Below are positions 42,095-50,552 of a DNA stretch of 64,000 nt, one piece after another. The notes beneath the pieces were generated by a model. The model did not search any database, was not told the origin of the DNA, and worked only from the letters and a program-made list of their open reading frames with translations. The DNA lies in the NCBI RefSeq assembly GCF_010500245.1, contig NZ_JAAGOX010000022.1, forward strand, positions 310,001 through 374,000, given 5' to 3'. A program made the translations under genes and the position numbers. Positions within the stretch are counted from its first letter, which is position 1, and every line of letters begins with the position of its first letter. This stretch comes from Ruegeria sp. PrR005 (GTDB lineage: Bacteria > Pseudomonadota > Alphaproteobacteria > Rhodobacterales > Rhodobacteraceae).

Positions 42095-43546
42095 ATGCTC
42101 GACCTGATCAACGTAAGCTACGACACCCAGATCCCCAACAACGTGGGGCTGAGCCAGGACAAGAAAGTGCTGAAGGCGCTGGAGAAATGGCACCCCGGCT
42201 ATATCAACTGGTGGAACGACCTGATCCCGCAGAATTTCCAGCAAAGCATGGTGTATCTGCGCACCGCCGTTTCGGTGGACCCGAAAGGCTGGGCCAAGTT
42301 CGACTATGTGAAGATGCCCGAATACCGTTGGGGCGTGCTGCTGGCGCCGCAGGTTGAAAACCGCACAATTCCCTGTGGAGAGCACTACGGGCAACCTGCC
42401 TGGCAGGAAGTGCCGGGTGAGTACCGCAATCTGCTCAAGCGGCTGATCGTGATCCAGGGCGATACAGAGCCGGCCTCGGTCGAACAGCAGCGCTTGCTGG
42501 CGCTGACCGCGCCTTCGCTCTATGACATGCGCAACCTGTTCCAGGTGAACGTCGAAGAGGGCCGCCACCTCTGGGCGATGGTCTATCTGCTGCACAAGTA
42601 CTTTGGCCGTGATGGGCGCGAAGAGGCCGATGACCTGTTGCGCCGCCAGTCGGGCAGCGAAGAGGCCCCGCGGATGCTGGGCGCCTTCAACGAGGAAACG
42701 CCGGACTGGCTCTCGTTCTTCATGTTCACCTATTTCACCGACCGCGACGGCAAGATGCAGTTGGAAAGCCTGGCGCAGTCGGGTTTCGATCCGCTCAGCC
42801 GCACCTGCCGCTTCATGCTGACCGAGGAAGCACACCACATGTTCGTGGGTGAAACCGGCGTCGGCCGCACTATCGAGCGGACCTGCCAGGTGATGAAAGA
42901 GAACGGGATCGACGATCCGTTCGATGTGGACCGTATCCGTGGCCTCGGCGTGATCGACCTGCCGCTGATCCAGAAGAAGCTCAATCTGCATTACACGCTG
43001 TCGCTGGATCTCTTCGGTCAGGAAGTTTCGACCAACGCCGCAAACGCATTCAACGCCGGTATCAAGGGCCGCTACATGGAGGCGCGCATCACCGACGATC
43101 ACCAGTTGCAAAGCGATACCTACGTGGTCTGGGATCTGGTCGACGGCAAGGCAGTGCAAAAGGAAGTACCTGCCCTTACCGCGATCAACATGCGCCTGCG
43201 GGATGATTACACAAAGGACGCCGCGGGTGGCGTCGGCCGCTGGAACAAGATCATCGAGAAATACGGCATCGACTTTGAATTTAAGCTGCCGCACGAAGCG
43301 TTCCATCGCAAGATCGGCGTCTTTGCCAACCTTCCTTTCGATCCCGAAGGCAAGGTTGTGACCGGGGCCGAGTATGACAAAGGCCTGCCCGAGTGGCTGC
43401 CGACCCACGCCGATGGCGACTATATCCAGTCGCTGATGAAGCCGTGCTACGAAGCTGGCCAATATGCTCGCTGGATCGCCCCGCCGAAGGTCGGCATCGA
43501 CAACAAGCCGGGCGATTTCGAGTATGTGAAGCTTCACATGGCCTGA
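42095..43546 (+). CDS. boxB: Benzoyl-CoA 2,3-epoxidase subunit BoxB
   Basis: 483 residues from ATG 42095, preceded by a strong AAGGAGGAA. Diiron oxygenase: ligands by family alignment are Glu125, Glu155 and His158 (VNVEEGRHLWAM), Asp216 (FTDRDGK), Glu245 and His248 (TEEAHHMF), all at +5 relative to the Azoarcus enzyme. Uses electrons from BoxA and O2 to epoxidise benzoyl-CoA. Cotranscribed with boxC through a hairpin-bearing gap. Confidence 0.96.
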   Translation: MLDLINVSYDTQIPNNVGLSQDKKVLKALEKWHPGYINWWNDLIPQNFQQSMVYLRTAVSVDPKGWAKFDYVKMPEYRWGVLLAPQVENRTIPCGEHYGQPAWQEVPGEYRNLLKRLIVIQGDTEPASVEQQRLLALTAPSLYDMRNLFQVNVEEGRHLWAMVYLLHKYFGRDGREEADDLLRRQSGSEEAPRMLGAFNEETPDWLSFFMFTYFTDRDGKMQLESLAQSGFDPLSRTCRFMLTEEAHHMFVGETGVGRTIERTCQVMKENGIDDPFDVDRIRGLGVIDLPLIQKKLNLHYTLSLDLFGQEVSTNAANAFNAGIKGRYMEARITDDHQLQSDTYVVWDLVDGKAVQKEVPALTAINMRLRDDYTKDAAGGVGRWNKIIEKYGIDFEFKLPHEAFHRKIGVFANLPFDPEGKVVTGAEYDKGLPEWLPTHADGDYIQSLMKPCYEAGQYARWIAPPKVGIDNKPGDFEYVKLHMA

Positions 43547-43666
43547 GTTGAATCACAGGCGGGAACCGTGGGCGGAAACAATTTGTGACCCGCCCGCGGA
43601 TTGACGGACAGGGGTATTCTCCTGTTCGCTGATCCCAGCCTGATCGGAAAATGCGAGGACCCGACC

Positions 43667-43843
43667 ATGCAGATTGACCGTTCGAAATCCGATACCCCAC
43701 GCCTTCAGGCGCTGGCCGGCCAGATATCTGCATTGCAAGGTCCGTGTGTTGGGTGCTCTGACTGTGTGGGTCTGTGCAAGGCGCTGATCGATACGCTGAT
43801 CGTTCCCGACATCGTTCTGACCAGGAAACAAGAGACCCCATGA
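43667..43843 (+). CDS. 58-residue cysteine-motif protein coupled to boxA
   Basis: Starts MQIDRSKSDT at ATG 43667 (GAGGAC upstream) and ends 4 bp into boxA (ATGA). Carries Cys27-x2-Cys30-x2-Cys33-x3-Cys37 (PCVGCSDCVGLCKAL), the spacing of a [4Fe-4S] ferredoxin motif without the usual Pro after the last Cys, followed by a helical tail. Could hold a cluster or zinc and act as electron carrier or assembly factor for BoxAB. A longer in-frame start at 43601 exists but lacks a good ribosome site. Function not known. Confidence 0.7.
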   Translation: MQIDRSKSDTPRLQALAGQISALQGPCVGCSDCVGLCKALIDTLIVPDIVLTRKQETP

Positions 43844-45024
43844 CACAGCCGATCAAGCAGCACCTGATCGACCCCGAAATCTGTATCCGCTGCTATACAT
43901 GTGAAATGACCTGTCCCGAGCAGGCCATCGAACATGACGACATGAATGTCGTCGTGGACGTGGACAAGTGCAAATTCTGCATGGATTGCATTCCGGTCTG
44001 TCCGACGGGATCCATCGACAACTGGCGCGTGGTGGCCGAGCCATATTCGTTGGAAGACCAATATGCCTGGACGGATTTGCCCGCTCAGGAAGATGTGGCG
44101 GGTGACGATGCCGGGCTCGAGGCTCTGGACGACGCGGTCGCGGCGCTCTTGGCCGAGGCTCACAAGGGGGTCGGTGGCAAGTCACGCGCACCCGCCACGG
44201 CGGCCAAACCGACAATCAATCTCTATACGCTGGGCAAACCTGCCGAAGCGCGGGTGACCGGGAATTTCCGCCTGACTGCCGAAGGCAGTGACAGCGATGT
44301 GCGTCACATCATCCTGGATTTTGGCGGACAGCCTTTTCCCGTGCTCGAAGGTCAAAGCATCGGGATCATTCCACCCGGAACAGATGCCGAAGGCAAAGCG
44401 CATCTGCCGCGACTGTACTCGGTTTCAAGCCCCCGAGATGGCGAAAGACCCAATTTCAACAACCTCTCGCTGACGGTCAAACGCGAACCACATGGCGTGT
44501 GCTCGAACTTTGTCTGCGATCTGACACCGGGCGATACCGTGCGGGTGACCGGCCCGTTTGGTGCGACCTTCCTGATGCCATCGGATCCGAATGCGCATTT
44601 GCTGATGATCTGCACCGGAACCGGTTCGGCCCCCTTCCGCGCTTTCACCATGCGGCGGCAACGGGAGAACCCCAAGCTCAAGGACTCCCTGACCCTCGTT
44701 TTCGGCGCTCGCCGGCAACAGGAGTTGCCCTATTTCGGCCCATTGGGAAAGGTGCCAGAGAGCTTCATGGCCAAGCATTTTGCTTTTTCCCGGCAGGATG
44801 GAGAGCCCAAGCACTATGTGCAGGACAAGCTGCGCGCCGAGGCAGACCGCATTGGCCAGTTGCTGCTGGATCCGTCGACCCATATCTATGTCTGCGGTCT
44901 GAAGGCGATGGAGCAGGGCGTGGAAGAAGCGCTAAAGGACATCGCGCGGGCACGGGGCATTGTCTGGACCGAATTGCGCGACCAGATGCGCGACCAGGGA
45001 CGTTTCCATGTGGAGACCTACTAA
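43840..45024 (+). CDS. boxA: Benzoyl-CoA 2,3-epoxidase reductase subunit BoxA
   Basis: 394 residues from ATG 43840. Two [4Fe-4S] motifs at the N-terminus (Cys15, 18, 21, 25 and Cys44, 47, 50, 54, each ending Cys-Pro), a short linker, then a ferredoxin-NADP reductase module: FAD-binding RLYSVSSPRDGE and GVCSNFVCDL, NADPH-binding ICTGTGSAPFRAFTMRR, VFGARRQQELPYF, and IYVCGLKAMEQGVEEAL near the end. Passes electrons from NADPH to BoxB. Last structural box gene before boxR. Confidence 0.95.
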   Translation: MTQPIKQHLIDPEICIRCYTCEMTCPEQAIEHDDMNVVVDVDKCKFCMDCIPVCPTGSIDNWRVVAEPYSLEDQYAWTDLPAQEDVAGDDAGLEALDDAVAALLAEAHKGVGGKSRAPATAAKPTINLYTLGKPAEARVTGNFRLTAEGSDSDVRHIILDFGGQPFPVLEGQSIGIIPPGTDAEGKAHLPRLYSVSSPRDGERPNFNNLSLTVKREPHGVCSNFVCDLTPGDTVRVTGPFGATFLMPSDPNAHLLMICTGTGSAPFRAFTMRRQRENPKLKDSLTLVFGARRQQELPYFGPLGKVPESFMAKHFAFSRQDGEPKHYVQDKLRAEADRIGQLLLDPSTHIYVCGLKAMEQGVEEALKDIARARGIVWTELRDQMRDQGRFHVETY

Positions 45025-45091
45025 GGGCCTGCTCTGGGGCCATCTGCTTGCGGATTGGATTGCACCCGTGGGCCTCCTGCCGTAGTATTGC

Positions 45092-45103
45092 GCAATATTT
45101 TGC
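45092..45103. promoter_or_regulatory. Box-type 12-mer operator d
   Basis: GCAATATTTTGC, 17 bp before the boxR ATG, overlapping a perfect palindrome TATTGCGCAATA (45086-45097). Suggests autoregulation of boxR. Confidence 0.7.
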
Positions 45104-45120
45104 ACAAAGCTGCAGGTAGC

Positions 45121-46038
45121 ATGACCGAGATAACCAATTTCCGCGGCGAAACGGCGTCAAACGGACCGGCAGAAAGTGCAGAAGCCCAGGTTTCGGCCCT
45201 GATCGCCAGGGTTGGGGACCGGGTTCGGGCCGCCCGGCAGCGGCGGGGAATCCCACGGCGTGTTCTGTCCGAGGCCTCCGGCGTCTCGCCGCGCTATCTG
45301 GCGCAACTCGAAGCGGGCGAAGGGAATATCTCGATCGGTCTCTTGCTGCGTGTTGCAATAGCGCTTGATCACCGGATCGAATGGCTTGTGGGCCAGGATG
45401 ATCCGTGGACCTCCGAAGCGCTGCGCGTCGCTGACCTGTATCGGGTTGCCAAATCCGACGTGCAACAGGCTGTCCTGCGCGCGCTCAGTCCTGAACCGGC
45501 CGAGGCGATCCGGGCCCAACGGATCTGCCTCGTTGGTCTGCGCGGCGCGGGAAAGTCCACTCTTGGGGTCCGATTGGGGGCCGAGTACGGTTTGCCCTTT
45601 GTGGAGCTTAATGACGAGATCGAGGAACAGGCCGGCATGCCTGTGGGCGAAGTCATGGCGCTCTACGGTCAGGAAGGATACCGCAAGCTCGAAGCGCAGG
45701 CGGTCAGTCGGGTCGTGGCCAAACACGAGGCGATGGTTCTGGCCGTGGCGGGCGGCATCGTTGCCGAGCCCGAAACCTACAACATGCTCTTGACCCATTT
45801 CCACACGATCTGGCTGCGCGCCGACCCTGAGGAGCACATGGAACGGGTCCGCGCCCAGGGAGACGAGCGCCCGATGGCTGGAAACCCCGAGGCGATGGAG
45901 CAGCTGAAATCCATCCTTGCCAGCCGCGAAATCCTCTACGGCAAGGCACTGGCCCAACTCGATACATCGGGTCAGTCCGTCGAAACATCTCTTACGCAAC
46001 TAAAGGCATTGGTAAACGACCGCGGCTACCTTGGATAG
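45121..46038 (+). CDS. boxR: BoxR-type regulator: XRE helix-turn-helix fused to shikimate kinase-like domain
   Basis: 305 residues from ATG 45121. HTH at about residues 28-90 (RVRAARQRRGIPRRVLSEASGVSPRYLAQLEAGEGNISI), linker, then a shikimate-kinase-like domain with P-loop GLRGAGKS at 139-146 and FVELNDEIEEQAG in the shikimate-binding position. BoxR/BzdR proteins bind benzoyl-CoA through this domain and release their TGCA-type operators. The likely operator set in this window is the eight 12-mers listed. Directly downstream of boxA, with its own site in front. Confidence 0.94.
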   Translation: MTEITNFRGETASNGPAESAEAQVSALIARVGDRVRAARQRRGIPRRVLSEASGVSPRYLAQLEAGEGNISIGLLLRVAIALDHRIEWLVGQDDPWTSEALRVADLYRVAKSDVQQAVLRALSPEPAEAIRAQRICLVGLRGAGKSTLGVRLGAEYGLPFVELNDEIEEQAGMPVGEVMALYGQEGYRKLEAQAVSRVVAKHEAMVLAVAGGIVAEPETYNMLLTHFHTIWLRADPEEHMERVRAQGDERPMAGNPEAMEQLKSILASREILYGKALAQLDTSGQSVETSLTQLKALVNDRGYLG

Positions 46039-46061
46039 GTCCTGGCAGGCAGCCGGTTCAT

Positions 46062-46085
46062 GCTTCTTTCTGGTTGGAAATACTC
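46062..46085. repeat. Short intergenic repeat copy 2
   Basis: GCTTCTTTCTGGTTGGAAATACTC, matching the copy at 22961-22984 except for three bases. It is followed immediately by G-rich sequence and a hairpin, and sits between convergent genes. Confidence 0.6.
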
Positions 46086-46093
46086 CTGGGGGT

Positions 46094-46113
46094 CTGGGGG
46101 GCTGGCCCCCCAG
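46094..46113. terminator. Hairpin between convergent boxR and ycaQ-like gene
   Basis: CTGGGGGG-CTGG-CCCCCCAG, 8-bp stem with a 4-nt loop, in the 84-bp gap between the two stop codons. No T-tract; likely a bidirectional transcription barrier. Confidence 0.6.
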
Positions 46114-46122
46114 CCTCAACGC

Positions 46123-47337
46123 TCAATGTGGTGCCCTGATCCAGTCCGCAGCAAACACGACCCGTTCGACGCCTGCCAAGCGACGAACTCGGTCAAGTTC
46201 GGCTTCCAGCTTCCGGGTACGGGCCTCTGACCAGCGCAAACCACGCTCTGGCCAAAACGCTCTGACCCGCAACTCGCTACAGTCTCGATGTGCCTTCATG
46301 TCGATGCGACCGACTAGGCGGTCACCCTCAAGCAAAGGGAAGACGTAGTAACCATAGACCCGCTTCGGTTCCGGGACAAAAACCTCGATCCGATAATGGA
46401 AGTCAAACAGTCGTTCCGCGCGTTTCCGGTCTCGCAGAGCGGGGTCAAAGGGGCTAAGCACCCGGATCCGGCCCGGCGCCTGCGGAGCGATGGCCGCCTG
46501 CTCGCTCACATCCGGCCTGGCCAATACCTTGCGCCAGCTGCCGTCGGCGCTCTGAATCTCGATCTGTTCCAGATTTCCGCGCGACAGTTCGCCTTCCGCC
46601 CAAACCTTCGTCTCGGCCGGGCTGGCGCTGTCCCAGAACGCGGCCAGCTCGCCCGTGGTGGCAAAGCCCAGACGGTCAAGGGCCGCGTTGCAGAGCCAGT
46701 CGATCGTAATAGCCGGGTCGCAGTCGATTGCCCCGGGGCAGAGGTGCTCTTCGATCACGCGTTCGGTCAGGTCATAGCGTTTCTGAAACCCTTCCCGCCC
46801 GATCACCGTCAGCGCCCCTGAGCGCCAGAGATATTCCAGCGCGGTTTTGGAAGGGTGCCAGTCCCACCAGCCGCCAGATGACTTCTCTTCGTCCTTGCCG
46901 ACATCCGAGGAACCGACCGGTCCGTGATCGCGGATATGATCCAGCACCGCGGCGAACTTGGCCTCGAAACCGTCCCGACGCCAGTTCTTCCAGCGCGCGC
47001 GCAGCAAGTCGGCATCGCGTTCAAACCGCATATGCCAATGCGGGTAGAACGCCATCGGGATGACGGCGGCATCATGGGTCCAATGTTCGAACAGCGCCCG
47101 GTCATGTTCGTAAAGCCGTTTCAGATCGGGCGGGCGATAGGTGGGGCGACGCGAGAACAGGATCATGTCATGCGCCCGCGCAACGGTGTTGATGCTGTCG
47201 AGCTGCACAAAGCCAAGCCGGGTGATCAGGTCCAGCAAGTCAGCACCGCGCGCCGGGCCTCTGGGCTGTTCCGCCAGCCCGTGCCGGTCCAGGAACAGTG
47301 CCCGCGCCGCGCGGTTGTCGAGCCGTTGCAGCGCCAC
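46123..47337 (-). CDS. ycaQ: Winged-helix DNA glycosylase, YcaQ/AlkZ family
   Basis: 404 residues. Family motif Gln45-Leu-Asp47 (FVQLDSINTVARAHDMILFSR) is the catalytic QxD of YcaQ, which unhooks alkylated bases and interstrand crosslinks; winged-helix repeats follow. Other signatures: HWTHDAAVIPM and YYVFPLLEGDRLVGRIDMKAHR. Starts 4 bp after the LacI-type gene stop, so cotranscribed with that regulator. Confidence 0.9.
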   Translation of the reverse strand: MALQRLDNRAARALFLDRHGLAEQPRGPARGADLLDLITRLGFVQLDSINTVARAHDMILFSRRPTYRPPDLKRLYEHDRALFEHWTHDAAVIPMAFYPHWHMRFERDADLLRARWKNWRRDGFEAKFAAVLDHIRDHGPVGSSDVGKDEEKSSGGWWDWHPSKTALEYLWRSGALTVIGREGFQKRYDLTERVIEEHLCPGAIDCDPAITIDWLCNAALDRLGFATTGELAAFWDSASPAETKVWAEGELSRGNLEQIEIQSADGSWRKVLARPDVSEQAAIAPQAPGRIRVLSPFDPALRDRKRAERLFDFHYRIEVFVPEPKRVYGYYVFPLLEGDRLVGRIDMKAHRDCSELRVRAFWPERGLRWSEARTRKLEAELDRVRRLAGVERVVFAADWIRAPH

Positions 47338-47341
47338 AGCC

Positions 47342-48367
47342 TCAGCGCCGCTTCAGCGTGTCGCCATAGCTGATCTTGGGCTCGAGCGTGATCCGGGTTT
47401 CGATTTCGGCCTCCGGGTCCTCCAGTCGTTTTGCGATGATCTCGGCGGCCTTGCGCCCAATCTCCAGCCGACAGGCATCCATCGTGGCCAGCTTGCGCGG
47501 CAGACCCTGGAGAAGCTCCACATTGTTGAAGCCGGCCAGGCCGATCTGGCCGGGAATGTCGATCCCCTGTTCGAGCAGATAGAGCAGACCGCCCGCCGCG
47601 ATCATGTCATTGGAGTAATAGAGGAAATCGAGGTCCGGCGAGCGTTCCAGCATGGCCTGCGTCATCTCGCGCCCCTTGGCCAGCGCCGAACCGCCGGAGT
47701 AGAACTCGCGATCCTCGATCTCGACCCCGTTCTTGCCCAACACCTCGGTGAAGCCTTCGAACCGTTTGCGGGCGCGGTAATCGAGCGGCATCTTGGTGCC
47801 CATGAAGCCGATCCGGCGATAACCCGCCTTGAGGATCGCCTGTGCCATCTCGCGCCCGGCGCGGCGGTGCGAAATACCCACCATCGCATCGACCGGCTTG
47901 CCGTCGCTATCCATGATCTCGACCACCGGAATGCCGGCTGCATCCAGCATGGCGCGCGCCGCTTCGGAATGCTCCAGCCCTGCGATGATCACGCCCGAGG
48001 GGCGCCACGAGAGCATCTCGTAAAGCACCTTTTCCTCTTTTTCGGGGAGATAGTCGGTGACCCCGACCACCGGTTGCAACTCAGTGTCTTCCAGCACCTG
48101 GTTGATGCCGGTCAACACCTCGGGGAACACCATGTTCGACAGGGACGGGATGATCACTGCCACCAGATTGACCCGGTTCGACGCCAGCGCGCCGGCGATC
48201 TTGTTGGGGACGTATCCCAGTTCCTTGGCCGCGGCGAGCACGCGGGCACGGGTTGCATCCGAAACATCCCCCCGATTGCGCAATACGCGGCTGACGGTCA
48301 TTTCCGAAACCCCCGAAGCTTCGGAGACATCGCGAAGGGTGAGCGGGCGTTTTGTGTCGGTTGTCAA
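47342..48367 (-). CDS. LacI-family transcriptional regulator (GntR/gluconate-like)
   Basis: 341 residues: N-terminal LacI HTH (TLRDVSEASGVSEMTVSRVLRNRGDVSDATRARVLAAAKELGYVPN), then a periplasmic-binding-type effector domain (NLVAVIIPSLSNMVFPEVLTG; GLAGFNNVELLQGLPRKLATM). The GFNN segment and LSNMVFPEV resemble gluconate-type repressors. No sugar genes are adjacent in the window, only the YcaQ gene downstream, so the target regulon is unknown. Confidence 0.92.
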   Translation of the reverse strand: MTTDTKRPLTLRDVSEASGVSEMTVSRVLRNRGDVSDATRARVLAAAKELGYVPNKIAGALASNRVNLVAVIIPSLSNMVFPEVLTGINQVLEDTELQPVVGVTDYLPEKEEKVLYEMLSWRPSGVIIAGLEHSEAARAMLDAAGIPVVEIMDSDGKPVDAMVGISHRRAGREMAQAILKAGYRRIGFMGTKMPLDYRARKRFEGFTEVLGKNGVEIEDREFYSGGSALAKGREMTQAMLERSPDLDFLYYSNDMIAAGGLLYLLEQGIDIPGQIGLAGFNNVELLQGLPRKLATMDACRLEIGRKAAEIIAKRLEDPEAEIETRITLEPKISYGDTLKRR

Positions 48368-48400
48368 CGGCGTACCTGCACTGATTTGATTTATACTTGG

Positions 48401-48416
48401 ATGCTAGCGCGAACAG
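48401..48416. promoter_or_regulatory. Degenerate palindrome upstream of the LacI-type gene
   Basis: ATGCTAGCGCGAACAG shares the TAGCGC centre of LacI-family operators and is roughly symmetric (TG-T-GC/GC-A-CA). 34 bp before the start; possible autoregulatory site. Confidence 0.3.
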
Positions 48417-48486
48417 GTCGGCACGTTCAACTGCTACGCATTGTCCGATGACAAGCCTCTCAAACCTCGTTAGAGAGGGCCCCGGC

Positions 48487-48563
48487 GGCCCCGTGGCTCA
48501 ATTGGATAGAGCAGCCCCCTCCTAAGGGGCAGGTTACAGGTTCGAATCCTGTCGGGGTCACCA
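48487..48563 (+). tRNA. tRNA-Arg (anticodon CCT)
   Basis: 77 nt including an encoded CCA. Acceptor GGCCCCG/CGGGGTC (with one G-T), D-arm GCTC/GAGC, anticodon arm GCCCC-CTCCTAA-GGGGC with anticodon CCT, 5-nt variable loop, T-arm ACAGG-TTCGAAT-CCTGT, discriminator A. Decodes AGG, a rare Arg codon in GC-rich genomes. Confidence 0.95.
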
Positions 48564-48586
48564 GTATCTGGCGAAGAGAATATCCC

Positions 48587-49516
48587 TCAGGGGGCGCTCA
48601 CCCAGGCGATGAAGGCCGGAACGGTCAGGATGGATGCGGCTGTCGACAGCAGGATCGCGGCCGAGACACGTTGCGGGGCGACGCCGTAATGCGCGGCCAG
48701 CATATAGACGTTGCCAGCGACCGGAAGCGCTGCTGCGGAAATGGCCACCGAGGCGGTGAACGCATCGACCGGAAACACCCACAGTACCGCAAGCGCCACC
48801 AGCATTGGGTGTACGATCAGCTTACAGAAACTCAGCCAGGCCGCGATCTGTACCCGTTCGGCCGACCGCTCGGCCAGAGAAGCACCGATGGCGAACAAGG
48901 CGCCGGGGGTTGCAGCACCCCCAAGGATGGTCAGGAAATCGTTCATCGGGGCGGGTACCGGTAAGCCGATGGCCGACCACGCCAAGCCAGCAGAGATTGA
49001 GACGATCATCGGATTCTTGACCAGCCCGATACCGATCAGGCGTAGGGTGGCAAGGGTCAGACGCCCGTCGCGTCCGCCGTTGATCAGGATCACGATGAGA
49101 GACGAGAACACGACCAGATCGACCGAAAGGATCAGCATGATCGGCCCGATCGCCGCTTCGCCAAACAAGAGCGCCAGCATCGGCAGCCCCAGAAATCCGG
49201 TATTGCCAATGGCTGCACATTGCGCCTCGACCGCCGCCGTCGGGACGTCGAGACGCCTCAGAAAAGCGACCAGCATCCCGATGCCGTAAACGCCTGCGGT
49301 ACCCCAAAGATACCCGGCGACGAGCTGGCCATCGAAAATCTCGTTGAATGGCAGGTTGGCGGAGAACCGGAATAGCATCGCTGAAAGAGCGAAGAAGAAC
49401 ACGAACTTGGTCAGATAAGCGGTGGCTTCAGGGCTGAAGAAACGGCTGCGCCCGGCCCAGAAGCCCAAGCCAATAATGGCAAAGAACGGGAGTGTGCGCA
49501 GAAAGATCTCGACCAT
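48587..49516 (-). CDS. AEC (auxin efflux carrier) family transporter
   Basis: 309 residues, about ten hydrophobic segments (FLRTLPFFAIIGLGFWAGRS; YLTKFVFFFALSAMLFRF; VQIAAWLSFCKLIVHPMLVALAVLWVF). The K-L-x-x-H-P motif is typical of the AEC C-terminal half. Substrates in bacteria are often dicarboxylates or malonate. Ends 24 bp from the tRNA-Arg gene, convergent with it. Confidence 0.9.
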   Translation of the reverse strand: MVEIFLRTLPFFAIIGLGFWAGRSRFFSPEATAYLTKFVFFFALSAMLFRFSANLPFNEIFDGQLVAGYLWGTAGVYGIGMLVAFLRRLDVPTAAVEAQCAAIGNTGFLGLPMLALLFGEAAIGPIMLILSVDLVVFSSLIVILINGGRDGRLTLATLRLIGIGLVKNPMIVSISAGLAWSAIGLPVPAPMNDFLTILGGAATPGALFAIGASLAERSAERVQIAAWLSFCKLIVHPMLVALAVLWVFPVDAFTASVAISAAALPVAGNVYMLAAHYGVAPQRVSAAILLSTAASILTVPAFIAWVSAP

Positions 49517-49561
49517 GTTCGATCTGGTAACATTTTCTGACCTGATGGCAAGAGTGGCCGT

Positions 49562-50536
49562 CTAGCCGCTGCCGATCAGGACACCAGCGGCCAAGACCAG
49601 CGCACCGCCAAGAACAACCTGGAAGGCCGCGCGAAAGAACGGGGTCTCCATGTACCGGTTCTGAATCCAGGCGATGGCCCAAAGCTCGAAGAAAACGATG
49701 ATCACTGCGATCGTCGTTGCGGTCCAGAAATCAGGGATCAGGTAAGGCAGCGCGTGACCCAGGCCGCCGAGTGTGGTCATCACGCCGGACGCGATACCGC
49801 GTTTGACCGGGGAACCGCGCCCCGAAAGCTCGCCATCGTCCGAGGCGGCCTCGGTAAAGCCCATCGAGATACCGGCGCCGACAGATGCGGCCACGCCCAC
49901 CAGGAACGTGGTCCAGGTGTCCTGCGTCGCGAATGCCGTGGCAAAGATCGGGGCCAGGGTCGAAACCGATCCGTCCATCAGGCCGGCCAGGCCCGGCTGC
50001 ACCCAGGTCAGAATGAACTGGCGCCGCGCGGTGGCTTCCTCTTGTGCGCGGCTGTCCTCATCAAGATGGGCCTCCTCCAACTCGGTTGCGGTGGCTTGAT
50101 GGCCGGCTTCCGCCGCTGCCAGATCCCCCAACAGCTTGCGCGTGGCCGCATCGGTCGAGCGCGCTGCGGCGGCAAGATAGAAACGTTCGGCGTCACGCTC
50201 CATTGCTTCGGCCTCGGTCCGGATACGTTCGATCCCGAGGTTCTCAACCAGCCAGACAGGGCGGCGTGCGTAGTAGCCCGCCACATGCTCGCGTCGGATC
50301 AGCGGAATTACCGAACCAAACCGTCGCTCGTGCAGGGCGATCAACTGGGCGCGATGTTCATCCTCTTCTGCGGCCATGCCATCGAACATGCGGGCCGACG
50401 CCGGAAAGTCGGCGCGCAAAAGCTCGGCATAGGACCGGTAGATGCGCGCGTCGTCCTCTTCCGAGGAAATCGCAAGTGCGATGACTTCCTGCTCGGACAG
50501 GTCGCGGAAATGTTTGCGATAGGAAAGAAAGCGCAT
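49562..50536 (-). CDS. mbfA: Membrane-bound ferritin-like iron exporter MbfA
   Basis: 324 residues from ATG 50536. The N-terminal ferritin-like (erythrin) diiron module (about 1-150) shows Glu-rich helices (LAISSEEDDARIYRSYAE; AAEEDEHRAQLIALHERRF; MERDAERFYLAAAA; AAAEAGHQATATELEEAH). The C-terminal VIT1/CCC1-type membrane domain carries GLAGLMDGSVSTLAPIFATAF and GAGISMGFTEAASDDG. MbfA exports iron and protects against H2O2 in alphaproteobacteria; it is repressed by Irr. An ICE/Irr-type palindrome lies 17 bp upstream. Confidence 0.93.
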   Translation of the reverse strand: MRFLSYRKHFRDLSEQEVIALAISSEEDDARIYRSYAELLRADFPASARMFDGMAAEEDEHRAQLIALHERRFGSVIPLIRREHVAGYYARRPVWLVENLGIERIRTEAEAMERDAERFYLAAAARSTDAATRKLLGDLAAAEAGHQATATELEEAHLDEDSRAQEEATARRQFILTWVQPGLAGLMDGSVSTLAPIFATAFATQDTWTTFLVGVAASVGAGISMGFTEAASDDGELSGRGSPVKRGIASGVMTTLGGLGHALPYLIPDFWTATTIAVIIVFFELWAIAWIQNRYMETPFFRAAFQVVLGGALVLAAGVLIGSG

Positions 50537-50552
50537 CCGGCACCCCAATTGG

